Source of the DNA: Arthrobacter sp. M4
GTDB lineage: Bacteria; Actinomycetota; Actinomycetes; Actinomycetales; Micrococcaceae
Length of the DNA: 64,000 nt
Assembly (NCBI RefSeq): GCF_020251205.1
Contig: NZ_JAIWYX010000001.1
Location: 558,001-622,000, forward strand
Reading direction: 5' to 3'
Below the pieces are notes generated by a model that did not search any database, was not told where the DNA came from, and was given only the letters and a program-made list of their open reading frames with translations. Below, piece after piece: positions 8,301 to 15,968 of the stretch (positions within the stretch are counted from its first letter, which is position 1; each line of letters begins with the position of its first letter). Position numbers and translations under genes: made by a program.

Positions 8301-9293
8301 CTACCGCCGAAGGCTCTCAGACGGCAGTTCGCCGAAGGTATCGAGATAAAGGGCTGAGAAGCGGCCCTGATGAGAAAAGCCGCAGCGTTCGGCGATCGAG
8401 ACTATGGTTTCCTGGCCAGGCTCCGCTGCAAGAAGCATTTCACGGGCCCGATCAAGTCGGACCCGCTTCAAAAGTTCTGATGGAGTGGCACCGAGTTCAG
8501 AACGCAGGGCCGTTTGAAGCGTGCGCACTGAAACTCCCAAATTCTCGGCTATATCCGGGACCGCAAGCTCCTCCGTGGCGTGGCGTTCCAGGACATCCAG
8601 GAATCTACGGATCAGCCGACTTTCGGAATCTGGATTGCCGTCATGGTCCGCCGCGGGTGTCTGTTCCATTGCCATAAGCAATCGCGACAGCATGGTGTCC
8701 ACCAGAAGCTTCTGGATAAAAACGGGAGCGGCGTTTGACGCCTGGCTGATCATGTCATCGTGAAGTTCGACGACGGCCCTCAGGAAGGCCCGGCCCGGAG
8801 GCCCCGAAAGGTCCATCGCATGGCCAAGCTGCACCCCGTCCCGCGGGGTGTCGCCATAGAGTTGCTCGGCTACGGCGGCGAGAGCGGGCCGCTTCACATA
8901 GACAATCAAATGCGGCGTTCCATGGTCCCAGGACATTGAGAACGGGCGGTCGATCGGCGGAACGGTCGCCATCCTAGGGGTGGACTCAACTGTCTCAGAG
9001 CCCACGATCATCCGCGCATGGCCGGCGAGGGGGATCTGGACAAGGTGGAAGCTCTCCAGGCCCTCCGGATTGATGCGAACATCCGAACCGTAATCAAGGT
9101 ACTCGATCCCGACGTCGCCGCGATGCAGTGATCTCAGCTTCATGTCGACGGAGACTCCCCGCGACTGCGGAAGAAGATCGTGCCGGCAGAACAGTTCAGC
9201 GATCTTTTGATGGGCGTCGTCTACATCCGTGGTAGCCACGGTTGGGAGGCCCCTTAGGACGTCACGCGGGAGAATCCGGACCATCTCGCGCAC
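8301..9293 (-). CDS. AraC-family transcriptional regulator (cupin-type sensor)
   Basis: About 330 residues. The N-terminal half resembles the AraC-binding-like sensor domain (FHLVQIPLAGHARM, then FSMSWDHGTPHLIVYVKR), and the C-terminal 100 residues form a twin HTH (LAVPDIAENLGVSVRTLQTA, then IAERCGFSHQGRFSALYLDT). The start is uncertain. A TTG at 9335 gives the longest frame but has no ribosome-binding site; GTG at 9293 has GAGGAAG upstream, and ATG at 9284 is also possible. It is divergent from the indole-type operon that begins at 9439, so it probably activates that operon in response to an aromatic inducer. Confidence 0.85.
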   Translation of the reverse strand: MREMVRILPRDVLRGLPTVATTDVDDAHQKIAELFCRHDLLPQSRGVSVDMKLRSLHRGDVGIEYLDYGSDVRINPEGLESFHLVQIPLAGHARMIVGSETVESTPRMATVPPIDRPFSMSWDHGTPHLIVYVKRPALAAVAEQLYGDTPRDGVQLGHAMDLSGPPGRAFLRAVVELHDDMISQASNAAPVFIQKLLVDTMLSRLLMAMEQTPAADHDGNPDSESRLIRRFLDVLERHATEELAVPDIAENLGVSVRTLQTALRSELGATPSELLKRVRLDRAREMLLAAEPGQETIVSIAERCGFSHQGRFSALYLDTFGELPSESLRR

Positions 9294-9384
9294 CTGACTT
9301 CCTCGTTTGCGTTTTTTGGATGTGCCCTGCGCCAACTGGATATACCGGTTTTCAGGGTGTGAATAGAGTCACTTCTAGAACAAG

Positions 9385-9400
9385 TATGACGCAGGTCATA
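9385..9400. promoter_or_regulatory. Palindrome upstream of the StyA operon
   Basis: TATGAC-GCAG-GTCATA, perfect 6-bp arms, in the AraC/StyA-operon divergent region 39 bp before the first small ORF. Its core TGACGCAGGTCA (9387-9398) matches the TGACG-NN-CGTMA motif found before other anthranilate genes with one mismatch. Confidence 0.5.
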
Positions 9401-9438
9401 GATAGGCAACAACGAAGTCCCCAGGGAGGTGAGCCAAG

Positions 9439-9525
9439 GTGAAGAACGTCAAGCTGGTACACGAGCGCCGCATGGAATGGGAACGGACCCACCCGAAGCC
9501 CGCACCAAGGCCCGCAGCCAAGTAG
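9439..9525 (+). CDS. Small peptide 1 (28 aa), paralogue of the ORF at 10403
   Basis: A GTG-started 28-codon ORF with AGGGAGG nine bases upstream. The peptide begins KNVKLVHERRMEW and continues ERTHPKPAPRP before a short AAK tail. The second small ORF at 10403 shares K-x-V-x-LV near the start and ERTHP-x-PAPRP at the same spacing; the similarity even extends into the ribosome-binding region. It lies between the AraC regulator and the SDR gene and would be the first gene of the operon. I do not recognise the family. It could be a structural micropeptide or a regulatory leader. Confidence 0.6.
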   Translation: MKNVKLVHERRMEWERTHPKPAPRPAAK

Positions 9526-9601
9526 CACTCCGGGGGGCGCGACAGACGTCGCGCACAAGAAGCACCCTTGATCCCACAGATTCACCAGGAAAGGTTTGAC
9601 C

Positions 9602-10396
9602 ATGTCAGGACTCACAGGCAGGACTGCAATCGTCACGGGCGGCGTAACCAAAATTGGCCAGGGCGTTGTCTCTGCACTCCGTGAGGCTGGCGCCGTCGTT
9701 GTGGTTGCGGACATCGACGCTGATGGAGGCGCCCACATCAACGCTCACGGCAACGGCGTCAGCTTTTCGAACACGGACATCACAGATGATGCTGCCGTGT
9801 CCCGGTTGATGGATGAGACCGCAGCGTCGCACGGAGGCATCGATATCCTTGTCAATCTTGCGTGCAGCTACAGGGACAATGGGGCCGGATCGGATCGAAA
9901 TGAATGGCTGGAGGCGCTGAACGTCAATCTGGTCAGCACGGTCATGGCAAGCAATGCTGCCAGGCCCTGGCTCAAGGCTTCCGGCCACGGAACCATCATC
10001 AACTTCACATCAATTTCGAGTTCTGTTGCCCAGACGGGGCGTTGGGTTTATCCCGCAAGCAAAGCGGCACTAGTCCAGGTCACGCGGAGCATGGCTGTGG
10101 ATTTCGCCGAGGATGGCATACGCGTCAACTCGATCAGCCCGGGATGGGTGTGGAGCAACATCATGGACTCCCTGACCCAGGGCAACATCGACAAAACGGA
10201 TGCGGTGGCCGCCCCCTTCCATGTCCTCAAAAGAGTGGGCCGGCCCCAGGAGATCGGAGACGTCGTCGCGTTCCTCGCCAGCGACCGGGCCAGCTTCGTG
10301 ACCGGCGCTGACTGGGCAGTCGACGGCGGATATTCCGCCTTGGGCCCTGAGCGCGCTGAGGAAGCCATCCCACTGCTTGCCGCCGAAACGAGGTGA
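9602..10396 (+). CDS. Short-chain dehydrogenase/reductase (SDR)
   Basis: A 264-residue classical SDR. The Rossmann motif TGGVTKIGQG lies near residue 12, DIDADGG follows, the NL(A/V) strand reads ILVNLACS (the usual NNAG is replaced by NLAC), and the catalytic YPASK lies in WVYPASKAALVQ at about residue 152. In iif-type indole clusters an SDR oxidises the hydroxylated indole intermediate, and this is the likely role here. ATG at 9602 has AGGAAAGG seven bases upstream. It sits between two homologous small ORFs, directly upstream of the StyA-like oxygenase. Confidence 0.9.
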   Translation: MSGLTGRTAIVTGGVTKIGQGVVSALREAGAVVVVADIDADGGAHINAHGNGVSFSNTDITDDAAVSRLMDETAASHGGIDILVNLACSYRDNGAGSDRNEWLEALNVNLVSTVMASNAARPWLKASGHGTIINFTSISSSVAQTGRWVYPASKAALVQVTRSMAVDFAEDGIRVNSISPGWVWSNIMDSLTQGNIDKTDAVAAPFHVLKRVGRPQEIGDVVAFLASDRASFVTGADWAVDGGYSALGPERAEEAIPLLAAETR

Positions 10397-10402
10397 CGAC
10401 AA

Positions 10403-10546
10403 GTGAAAGACGTACAGCTGGTGCCCATGGGCCTCTTGGGATGCGAAAGAACCCATCCCACACCGGCTCCCAGGCCGTCCCTTATAGCCTCCCCACAATT
10501 CATCCACGGATGCCGAGACAGCAAAAAGAAAAGGGCAACAACATGA
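10403..10546 (+). CDS. Small peptide 2 (47 aa), coupled to the StyA-like gene
   Basis: A GTG-started ORF of 47 codons with GAGG nine bases upstream, the same spacing as in small peptide 1. Residues 1-25 (KDVQLVPMGLLGC then ERTHPTPAPRP) are homologous to the peptide at 9439. A further 22-residue tail ends in KKKRATT. The stop TGA overlaps the ATG of the oxygenase gene as ATGA (10543-10546), so translation of the two is probably coupled. Residue 14 is Cys (TGC) where peptide 1 has Trp (TGG). The function is unknown. Confidence 0.6.
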   Translation: MKDVQLVPMGLLGCERTHPTPAPRPSLIASPQFIHGCRDSKKKRATT

Positions 10547-11784
10547 CACAACGCCACATCACCATTGTCGGAGCCGGCCAGTCAGGGCTGCAGCTGGGCA
10601 TCGGACTACTGGATGCGGGATACCACGTCACCACGATCTCCAACCGCACCGCAGAAGAAATCTACGAAGGCAAAGTTTCGTCCAGCCAGTGCATCTTCCA
10701 TGACGCACTGGAAAACGAAAGGAGCCTTGGACTGGATTTCTGGCCTGAAGCACCCACAGTCGACGGGATCTCTTTCACCGTCCCTCATCCGGACGTGTCC
10801 GGTCAGAAGGCCATTAACTGGGCCTCCCGGTTGGACAACCCGGCCAAATCCATTGACCAGCGGGTCAAATTTCCCAGGTTCATGGAAGAATTTGTGTCTC
10901 GCGGAGGCGAGCTCATCTTTGAAGATGCCGGAGTTGAGGAACTCGAACGGTACACCCTTGACTCCGACTTGGTGATCGTAGCTGCCGGTAAGGGCGAGAT
11001 TGCCCAGCTTTTCACCCGCGACGCCGCGCGTAGCTTCTACGATGCTCCGCAACGTGCCCTAGCCCTGACCTACGTCAACGGGCTGGAACCGAGGCCTGAG
11101 TTCTCCGCGGTCTCTTTCAACCTGATCCCGGGAGTTGGCGAATACTTTGCTTTCCCCGCCCTGACCAAGACAGGCCCCTGCGAAATCATGGTTTTTGAAG
11201 GGGTTCCCGGCGGTCCCATGGACTGCTGGAAAGGCCTGTCGGCCGAGGAACATCTGGAGACGTCCAAGAACATCCTTAAGACATTCCTGCCGTGGGAAGC
11301 TGAGCGGGCAGTTGACGTTGAACTGACCGACCCCAATGGTTTCCTGCAGGGCAGGTTCGCTCCCACGGTCCGCCACCCCATTGCGACTCTGCCGAGCGGA
11401 AGGCAGGTTCTGGGCCTTGCCGACGTCGTCGTCCTGAACGATCCCATCACCGGTCAGGGCTCCAACAACGCCAGCAAATGCGCGGCCTCGTACCTGCAGA
11501 GCATCAAGGAGCACGAAGAAGTGGACTTTGATGCGGACTTTATGCACGCAACCTTCGAAAAATACTGGAACTACGCCCAGCACGTCGCGCAGTGGACGAA
11601 CGCCCTTCTGGCTCCCCCGCCGCCGCACGTACTGCAGCTGCTTGGTGCTGCCGGGCAGTCACCCGAAATCGCCAGCCGCTTCGCCAACGGCTTCAACAAC
11701 CCGCCGGACTTCCAGGAATGGTTCATGTATCCGGACAAAGCCTCGGCTTATTTGGACAGCCTTAACTCGGTGGCAACGCCCTGA
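10543..11784 (+). CDS. styA1: StyA/IifC-type FAD-dependent styrene/indole monooxygenase, oxygenase component
   Basis: A 413-residue group E flavoprotein monooxygenase, close to the 415 residues usual for StyA. GAGQSGLQLG at residues 8-17 binds FAD; AAGKGEIAQLF and VVLNDPITGQGSNNASKCA are typical of the family. Such enzymes use FADH2 from a separate reductase to epoxidise styrene or indole. No free styB gene is present, but the reductase domain of the next gene could supply FADH2, as proposed for the StyA1/StyA2B pair of Rhodococcus opacus. I chose ATG 10543, which overlaps the small ORF stop; the longer frame from 10393 is the small ORF in another phase. Confidence 0.92.
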   Translation: MTQRHITIVGAGQSGLQLGIGLLDAGYHVTTISNRTAEEIYEGKVSSSQCIFHDALENERSLGLDFWPEAPTVDGISFTVPHPDVSGQKAINWASRLDNPAKSIDQRVKFPRFMEEFVSRGGELIFEDAGVEELERYTLDSDLVIVAAGKGEIAQLFTRDAARSFYDAPQRALALTYVNGLEPRPEFSAVSFNLIPGVGEYFAFPALTKTGPCEIMVFEGVPGGPMDCWKGLSAEEHLETSKNILKTFLPWEAERAVDVELTDPNGFLQGRFAPTVRHPIATLPSGRQVLGLADVVVLNDPITGQGSNNASKCAASYLQSIKEHEEVDFDADFMHATFEKYWNYAQHVAQWTNALLAPPPPHVLQLLGAAGQSPEIASRFANGFNNPPDFQEWFMYPDKASAYLDSLNSVATP

Positions 11785-11832
11785 CTTCCCCCCTCTTCAT
11801 CGTTCCCATATCTGCCACGAAGGAAGCCTACG

Positions 11833-13572
11833 ATGCGAAAGATCGCAATTATCGGTGCCGGTGAATCCGGCGCACAACTGGCCCTGGGCCTGCAACGCGA
11901 GGGCTATGCGATCACCCTGTTCTCCGACCGCTCAGCAGCGCAAATCCGCACGGGTAAGGTCATGTCCAGCCAATGCATGTTTTCGACGGCCCTCGCCGCG
12001 GAATCCCAACTGAGTCCTGCGCTAGCGGCTTTGTATGATGACGGAACGGTTCCCGGGATCAACACACTGAGCCTGCACGTCGAGGGCGGTTCGGCAGCGG
12101 ACACCATCGAATGGGAAGCCCCTTTGCAGGGGACGGCCCGCTCGATCGACCAGCGGATCAAAAGTGCAGCCTGGATCGAGACCTTTGTGGCGTCCGGAGG
12201 CGACTTCCGAATAGAGAAGGTTACCCCTCGAATGTTGGAAGAACTGTCCCGCGACTATGAGCTCGTCATCGTCAGCACCGGGAAGGGGGAAATTGGCCAG
12301 ATTTTCCCCAAGGACAAATCGAAGTCGCCCTTCGACCGGCCGCAAAGGGTCCTTGCCCTGAATTACGTCACCATAGGTTCCGCCGAAGACGGTCAACGCG
12401 CTGACAGTATTCGCATGTCCGTCGCGCCCGGCGTCGGTGAGTTCTTTACCTTCCCAGGACTGACCGTCTCCGGGCCGTGCCAGATGATGGTCTTTGAAGG
12501 CGTAGTCGGTGGCCCGATGGACAGGTGGACTGATGTCCACACCCCTGAGGAACAGCTCAGCCGCTCGCTGGAAATCCTGGACCAGTTCTTCCCCCATGAG
12601 GCGAAGAACTTTGCGGAAGCACGCCTTAGCGATGAGCGAGCAACGCTCCTGGGGCGGATCACCCCTACGGTTCGCTCGGCAGTTGGCGAACTCGGGAACG
12701 GCAAAGTGGTGTTCGGCCTGGGAGACGCCGTCCTCCTCAACGATCCACTCACCGGACAGGGATCAAACAACGCCACTCTGGCCGCCCGCTACTACCTGGA
12801 CTCCATCCTCCGCAGGGGGCAGCAGTCTTTCGACCGGGAGTGGATGGAACGGACCTTCGACGAGTATTGGCGAGGCTGGGGACAGTGGTCCGTCGCATGG
12901 ACCAACGACATGCTCAAGCCCCGAAGGGACCACCAGCGCTTACTGCTGGCCGAGGCCGGGACGCATCCGGCAATGGCTTCCAGTATCGCTGAAGGCTTCG
13001 ATGATCCCCGCACTTTCTACCCCTGGTGGTTCGATCCGACGGCCGCTGACGAGTTTGTCCAGGCCCGGAAGGAAGAAGACTCAGCGCTCTTCGACCTCAG
13101 GGATTTCAGGAGTGCCCTCGGACAATTCGCCACCGGTGTCACAGTGGTTACTACCCTCGGTGCTGACGGTCGAAAGGTGGGCATGACTGCCAATTCCTTT
13201 ACCTCCGTTTCCATGGAACCCCCTCTGGTCCTGTGGTGTCCCAGCAAGAAGGCGCCCAGCCTTGCGGATTTCGAAGAGTCCACCCATTTCGCCATCAACA
13301 TCCTCGCCAGCGACCAGCACGTGTTGTCACGGCAGTTCGCCACACCATCCATCGACAAATTTGCCGGCGCGGAAACATCGGAGGGAATTGCCGGCATTCC
13401 GCTGCTGGACGGAGCCGTAGCCACGTTCCAGTGCCGCACGGTAGACCGGCACGACGCCGGCGACCATGTCATCTACGTGGGCGAAGTCGAGAAATACGAG
13501 AATTCCGGAGGCGCTCCCCTGGTCTTCCACAGTGGCAAGTACCACGCCACCGCCAACCACCCGGACTTCTAA
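11833..13572 (+). CDS. styA2B: StyA2B: self-sufficient monooxygenase-flavin reductase fusion
   Basis: A 579-residue fusion. Residues 1 to about 405 form a StyA-type oxygenase (GAGESGAQLALGL, STGKGEIGQIF, LLNDPLTGQGSNNA). From about residue 418 a StyB/HpaC-like NAD(H):flavin reductase begins (ALFDLRDFRSALGQFATGV) and continues with VGMTANSFTSVSMEPP. The fused reductase makes FADH2 for its own domain and perhaps for the preceding StyA1. In characterised relatives, indole and styrene-type substrates are oxygenated. It lies 48 bp after styA1, has GAAGGAAG before the start, and is followed closely by the FAD oxidoreductase. Confidence 0.93.
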   Translation: MRKIAIIGAGESGAQLALGLQREGYAITLFSDRSAAQIRTGKVMSSQCMFSTALAAESQLSPALAALYDDGTVPGINTLSLHVEGGSAADTIEWEAPLQGTARSIDQRIKSAAWIETFVASGGDFRIEKVTPRMLEELSRDYELVIVSTGKGEIGQIFPKDKSKSPFDRPQRVLALNYVTIGSAEDGQRADSIRMSVAPGVGEFFTFPGLTVSGPCQMMVFEGVVGGPMDRWTDVHTPEEQLSRSLEILDQFFPHEAKNFAEARLSDERATLLGRITPTVRSAVGELGNGKVVFGLGDAVLLNDPLTGQGSNNATLAARYYLDSILRRGQQSFDREWMERTFDEYWRGWGQWSVAWTNDMLKPRRDHQRLLLAEAGTHPAMASSIAEGFDDPRTFYPWWFDPTAADEFVQARKEEDSALFDLRDFRSALGQFATGVTVVTTLGADGRKVGMTANSFTSVSMEPPLVLWCPSKKAPSLADFEESTHFAINILASDQHVLSRQFATPSIDKFAGAETSEGIAGIPLLDGAVATFQCRTVDRHDAGDHVIYVGEVEKYENSGGAPLVFHSGKYHATANHPDF

Positions 13573-13588
13573 GGGAACGGAGCACCCA

Positions 13589-15166
13589 ATGGACGATTCC
13601 ACTGACATCGCCATCATTGGTTCGGGAATCAACTCCTTGGTGGCGGCCGCGGAATTGGCTCTCGCAGGGAAGCGTGTCTGCCTCATCGAACGCAGGGAAC
13701 GCCTTGGCGGATTCATCGAATCGGCGGAACGGACCCTGCCCGGCTTCATCCACGACACGTTTTCCTCCTGGCACCCCCTGTTCATTTCCGGAGGAGCCTA
13801 CGAAGCATTGAAGGATGAACTTCATGCCCGCGGACTGGAGTATTGCAATACCGAGGGCGCGGTAACCGCCAGTGTTGCCGCCGATCCCGTCACGGGAACT
13901 CCGCGGGTGGTCATGGCCCACCGCGATCCCGCGCTAACGGCCTCCGCTCTGCAAACACGCGGCGACGACGACGCCTACATGGCGATGCTGGGCGATCTGG
14001 GGAAGAATGCAGGCACCATTTTCGGGGCCTTCGGCGCCGAGCTGAGATCTCTTAGGGAAGTCGTGAAGATCGCCTTCGGAGCCTTGAAGCAAGGAAGATT
14101 CAAAGGGACTGAGGCTTTCATACGGGACTCCGTCATGAGCGGCCGCAACTACCTCAGGACTCGATTCAACGGCTGGGAAACCGACCAGCTCTGGTCCCCC
14201 TGGCTGCTTCATGCCGGTCTTGGCCCCGATCAGTCCACCGGAGGTGTCATGTTGCCGGTCATGGCGCTCAGCATGCACGTTCATGGGCTTCCGGTAGTAA
14301 AGGGCGGAGCATCCAACTTCGTGGCTGCATTCGAGTCGCTTCTACGGGACAAAGGGGTGCGAATCCTGCTGGACACCGAGGCCGAAGAGATACTCGTCGA
14401 CGCCAAGGGAGTATCCGGCGTAAAGACTTCGCACAGCCTGGTGCGGGCGGAGACCGTCCTTGCCAATGTCTCTCCCCAGGCCCTTTACTCAAGGTTGCTG
14501 CGCCAACCGCCCCCCGCGGCGGCAGAGGCGGCTGCCAGATACCAGAACGGCCGCGGAGCGATGCAGATCCATCTTGCCCTCAGCAAACCCGTCAAATGGC
14601 TGGATTCACGACTCGATACGGTGCCGCTGATTCACCTCAGCAACGGCTCCAACAGCACCGCGATCGCCTGCGCCCAGGCCGAGGCAAGGTTACTGCCAAC
14701 AGAACCCACCGTCGTCGTCGGTCAGCAGTGTGCCCTTGATCCGTCCCGGGCCCCTGTGGGCAAAGCCACGCTGTGGCTGCAGCTGCAGGAGGTGCCGTTC
14801 GCGCCGGTGGGCGACGCCGCAGGAGTGCTGAACGTTGCGGGCGGTTGGACCCGCGAGCTAAAAGAGCAGTACATGGAGCGTGTCCTGGCCAGGCTTGAGC
14901 AGTTTGCTCCGGGCACGCGGGCTTCGGTGTTGGCCTGCGACATCCTGGCGCCGACCGATCTGGCCGCGGAGAATCCCAATGCCGTCAGAGGCGACCCATA
15001 CGGCGGCTCCGCGGAACTCTTCCAAAACCTCCTCTGGCGTCCCTTCCCGCAGGCCGCAAACCACAAAACACCGATCAAGGGACTGTGGCACATCGGCGCG
15101 TCCACCCATCCCGGTCCCGGGCTTTCCGGCGGATCAGGGCACTTGGTGGCCCAAAAGCTGAAATAA
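13589..15166 (+). CDS. FAD-dependent oxidoreductase (phytoene dehydrogenase/amine oxidase-like)
   Basis: A 525-residue protein with an N-terminal dinucleotide-binding site IAIIGSGINSLVAAAELA, then VCLIERRERLGG. The C-terminal FAD-closing segment reads WHIGASTHPGPGLSGGSGH. This layout is that of the phytoene desaturase-like branch of flavoproteins (retinol saturase, CrtI relatives). Within the indole-type operon it could oxidise a dioxindole or indoxyl-type intermediate to isatin, but that is inference from position only. I chose ATG 13589; the longer frame runs back into the styA2B gene. It starts 17 bp after styA2B. Confidence 0.85.
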   Translation: MDDSTDIAIIGSGINSLVAAAELALAGKRVCLIERRERLGGFIESAERTLPGFIHDTFSSWHPLFISGGAYEALKDELHARGLEYCNTEGAVTASVAADPVTGTPRVVMAHRDPALTASALQTRGDDDAYMAMLGDLGKNAGTIFGAFGAELRSLREVVKIAFGALKQGRFKGTEAFIRDSVMSGRNYLRTRFNGWETDQLWSPWLLHAGLGPDQSTGGVMLPVMALSMHVHGLPVVKGGASNFVAAFESLLRDKGVRILLDTEAEEILVDAKGVSGVKTSHSLVRAETVLANVSPQALYSRLLRQPPPAAAEAAARYQNGRGAMQIHLALSKPVKWLDSRLDTVPLIHLSNGSNSTAIACAQAEARLLPTEPTVVVGQQCALDPSRAPVGKATLWLQLQEVPFAPVGDAAGVLNVAGGWTRELKEQYMERVLARLEQFAPGTRASVLACDILAPTDLAAENPNAVRGDPYGGSAELFQNLLWRPFPQAANHKTPIKGLWHIGASTHPGPGLSGGSGHLVAQKLK

Positions 15167-15191
15167 CCCCTCATCAACCGACAGGAGAACA

Positions 15192-15968
15192 ATGTCTGTT
15201 CTAAACGGGCTCATCGCAGCCCTGTCAGCCGGGTCAATAGAAGTCATCGACCTCACCACTCCCCTCAGCGGCGATACGCCGATCCTGAACCTGCCACAGC
15301 CGCTGGCCAATACGGTGGGGCTCTCGCTGACGCCGGTGAGCAATTTCGACGACGCGGGCCCCGCCTGGGCCTGGAACGATGTCACGGTAGGCGAACACGC
15401 GGGCACCCATTTGGACGCTCCGGTTCACTGGATTACCGGGCGGGATGGAAAATCCGTCGACCAAATCGAGCCGGCGCGCCTCGTCGGACCGATCGTCGTC
15501 ATCGACAAGAGCGCGGAGGCCGCCGAAAACCCCGACTTCCTGCTGGAGCCGGAGCACTTCGAACAATGGCAAAGGGACCACGGGCAACTACCCGAAAACT
15601 GCTGGGTGATCTTCAAGACGGGCTGGTCCAGCCGCGGCGGCAACGCTGGTGAATTCATCAATGCCGACGAAAACGGACCACATACCCCTGGTGTATCCGT
15701 CGCTGCCGCCAAGTGGATCGCCGATAATGACAGGATCAGCGGGTTCGGCGTAGAAACCGTCGGCGTCGACGCCGGTCAGGCCGCAAATATGGACCCGATG
15801 TTTCCTGTCCATTCGTTTCTTCTCGGTGCGGACAAATACGGGCTCACGTCGCTGCGCAACGTCGAACTGCTTCCCGCTACAGGAGCGACGCTGGTAGTCG
15901 CACCCTTGCCCATCGTTGGTGGCACCGGTAGCCCCACCCGCGTCTTTGCCTTTGTGGAGGGTTTATGA
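15192..15968 (+). CDS. Cyclase-family amidohydrolase, probable isatin hydrolase
   Basis: A 258-residue metal-dependent hydrolase of the cyclase/kynurenine-formamidase superfamily. The metal motif HAGTHLDAPVHW places H69, H73 and D75 as ligands and H79 as the likely catalytic residue. Size and motif fit isatin hydrolase, which opens isatin to isatinate and has been found in indole and indole-acetate degradation clusters. The alternative is kynurenine formamidase, which this window otherwise lacks; the location in an oxygenase operon favours isatin. The stop overlaps the start of the TPP enzyme gene (ATGA), so the two are coupled. Confidence 0.8.
   Translation: MSVLNGLIAALSAGSIEVIDLTTPLSGDTPILNLPQPLANTVGLSLTPVSNFDDAGPAWAWNDVTVGEHAGTHLDAPVHWITGRDGKSVDQIEPARLVGPIVVIDKSAEAAENPDFLLEPEHFEQWQRDHGQLPENCWVIFKTGWSSRGGNAGEFINADENGPHTPGVSVAAAKWIADNDRISGFGVETVGVDAGQAANMDPMFPVHSFLLGADKYGLTSLRNVELLPATGATLVVAPLPIVGGTGSPTRVFAFVEGL

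Noticed and set aside
10393..10542. Extended start for the StyA1 gene at GTG 10393
   Set aside because: The extra 50 residues do not match StyA, and another phase of this stretch encodes a small ORF homologous to the one at 9439.
14500..14600. Possible frameshift in the CrtI-like oxidoreductase
   Set aside because: The frame is open from 13589 to 15166 with both FAD-binding ends intact, so no break exists.
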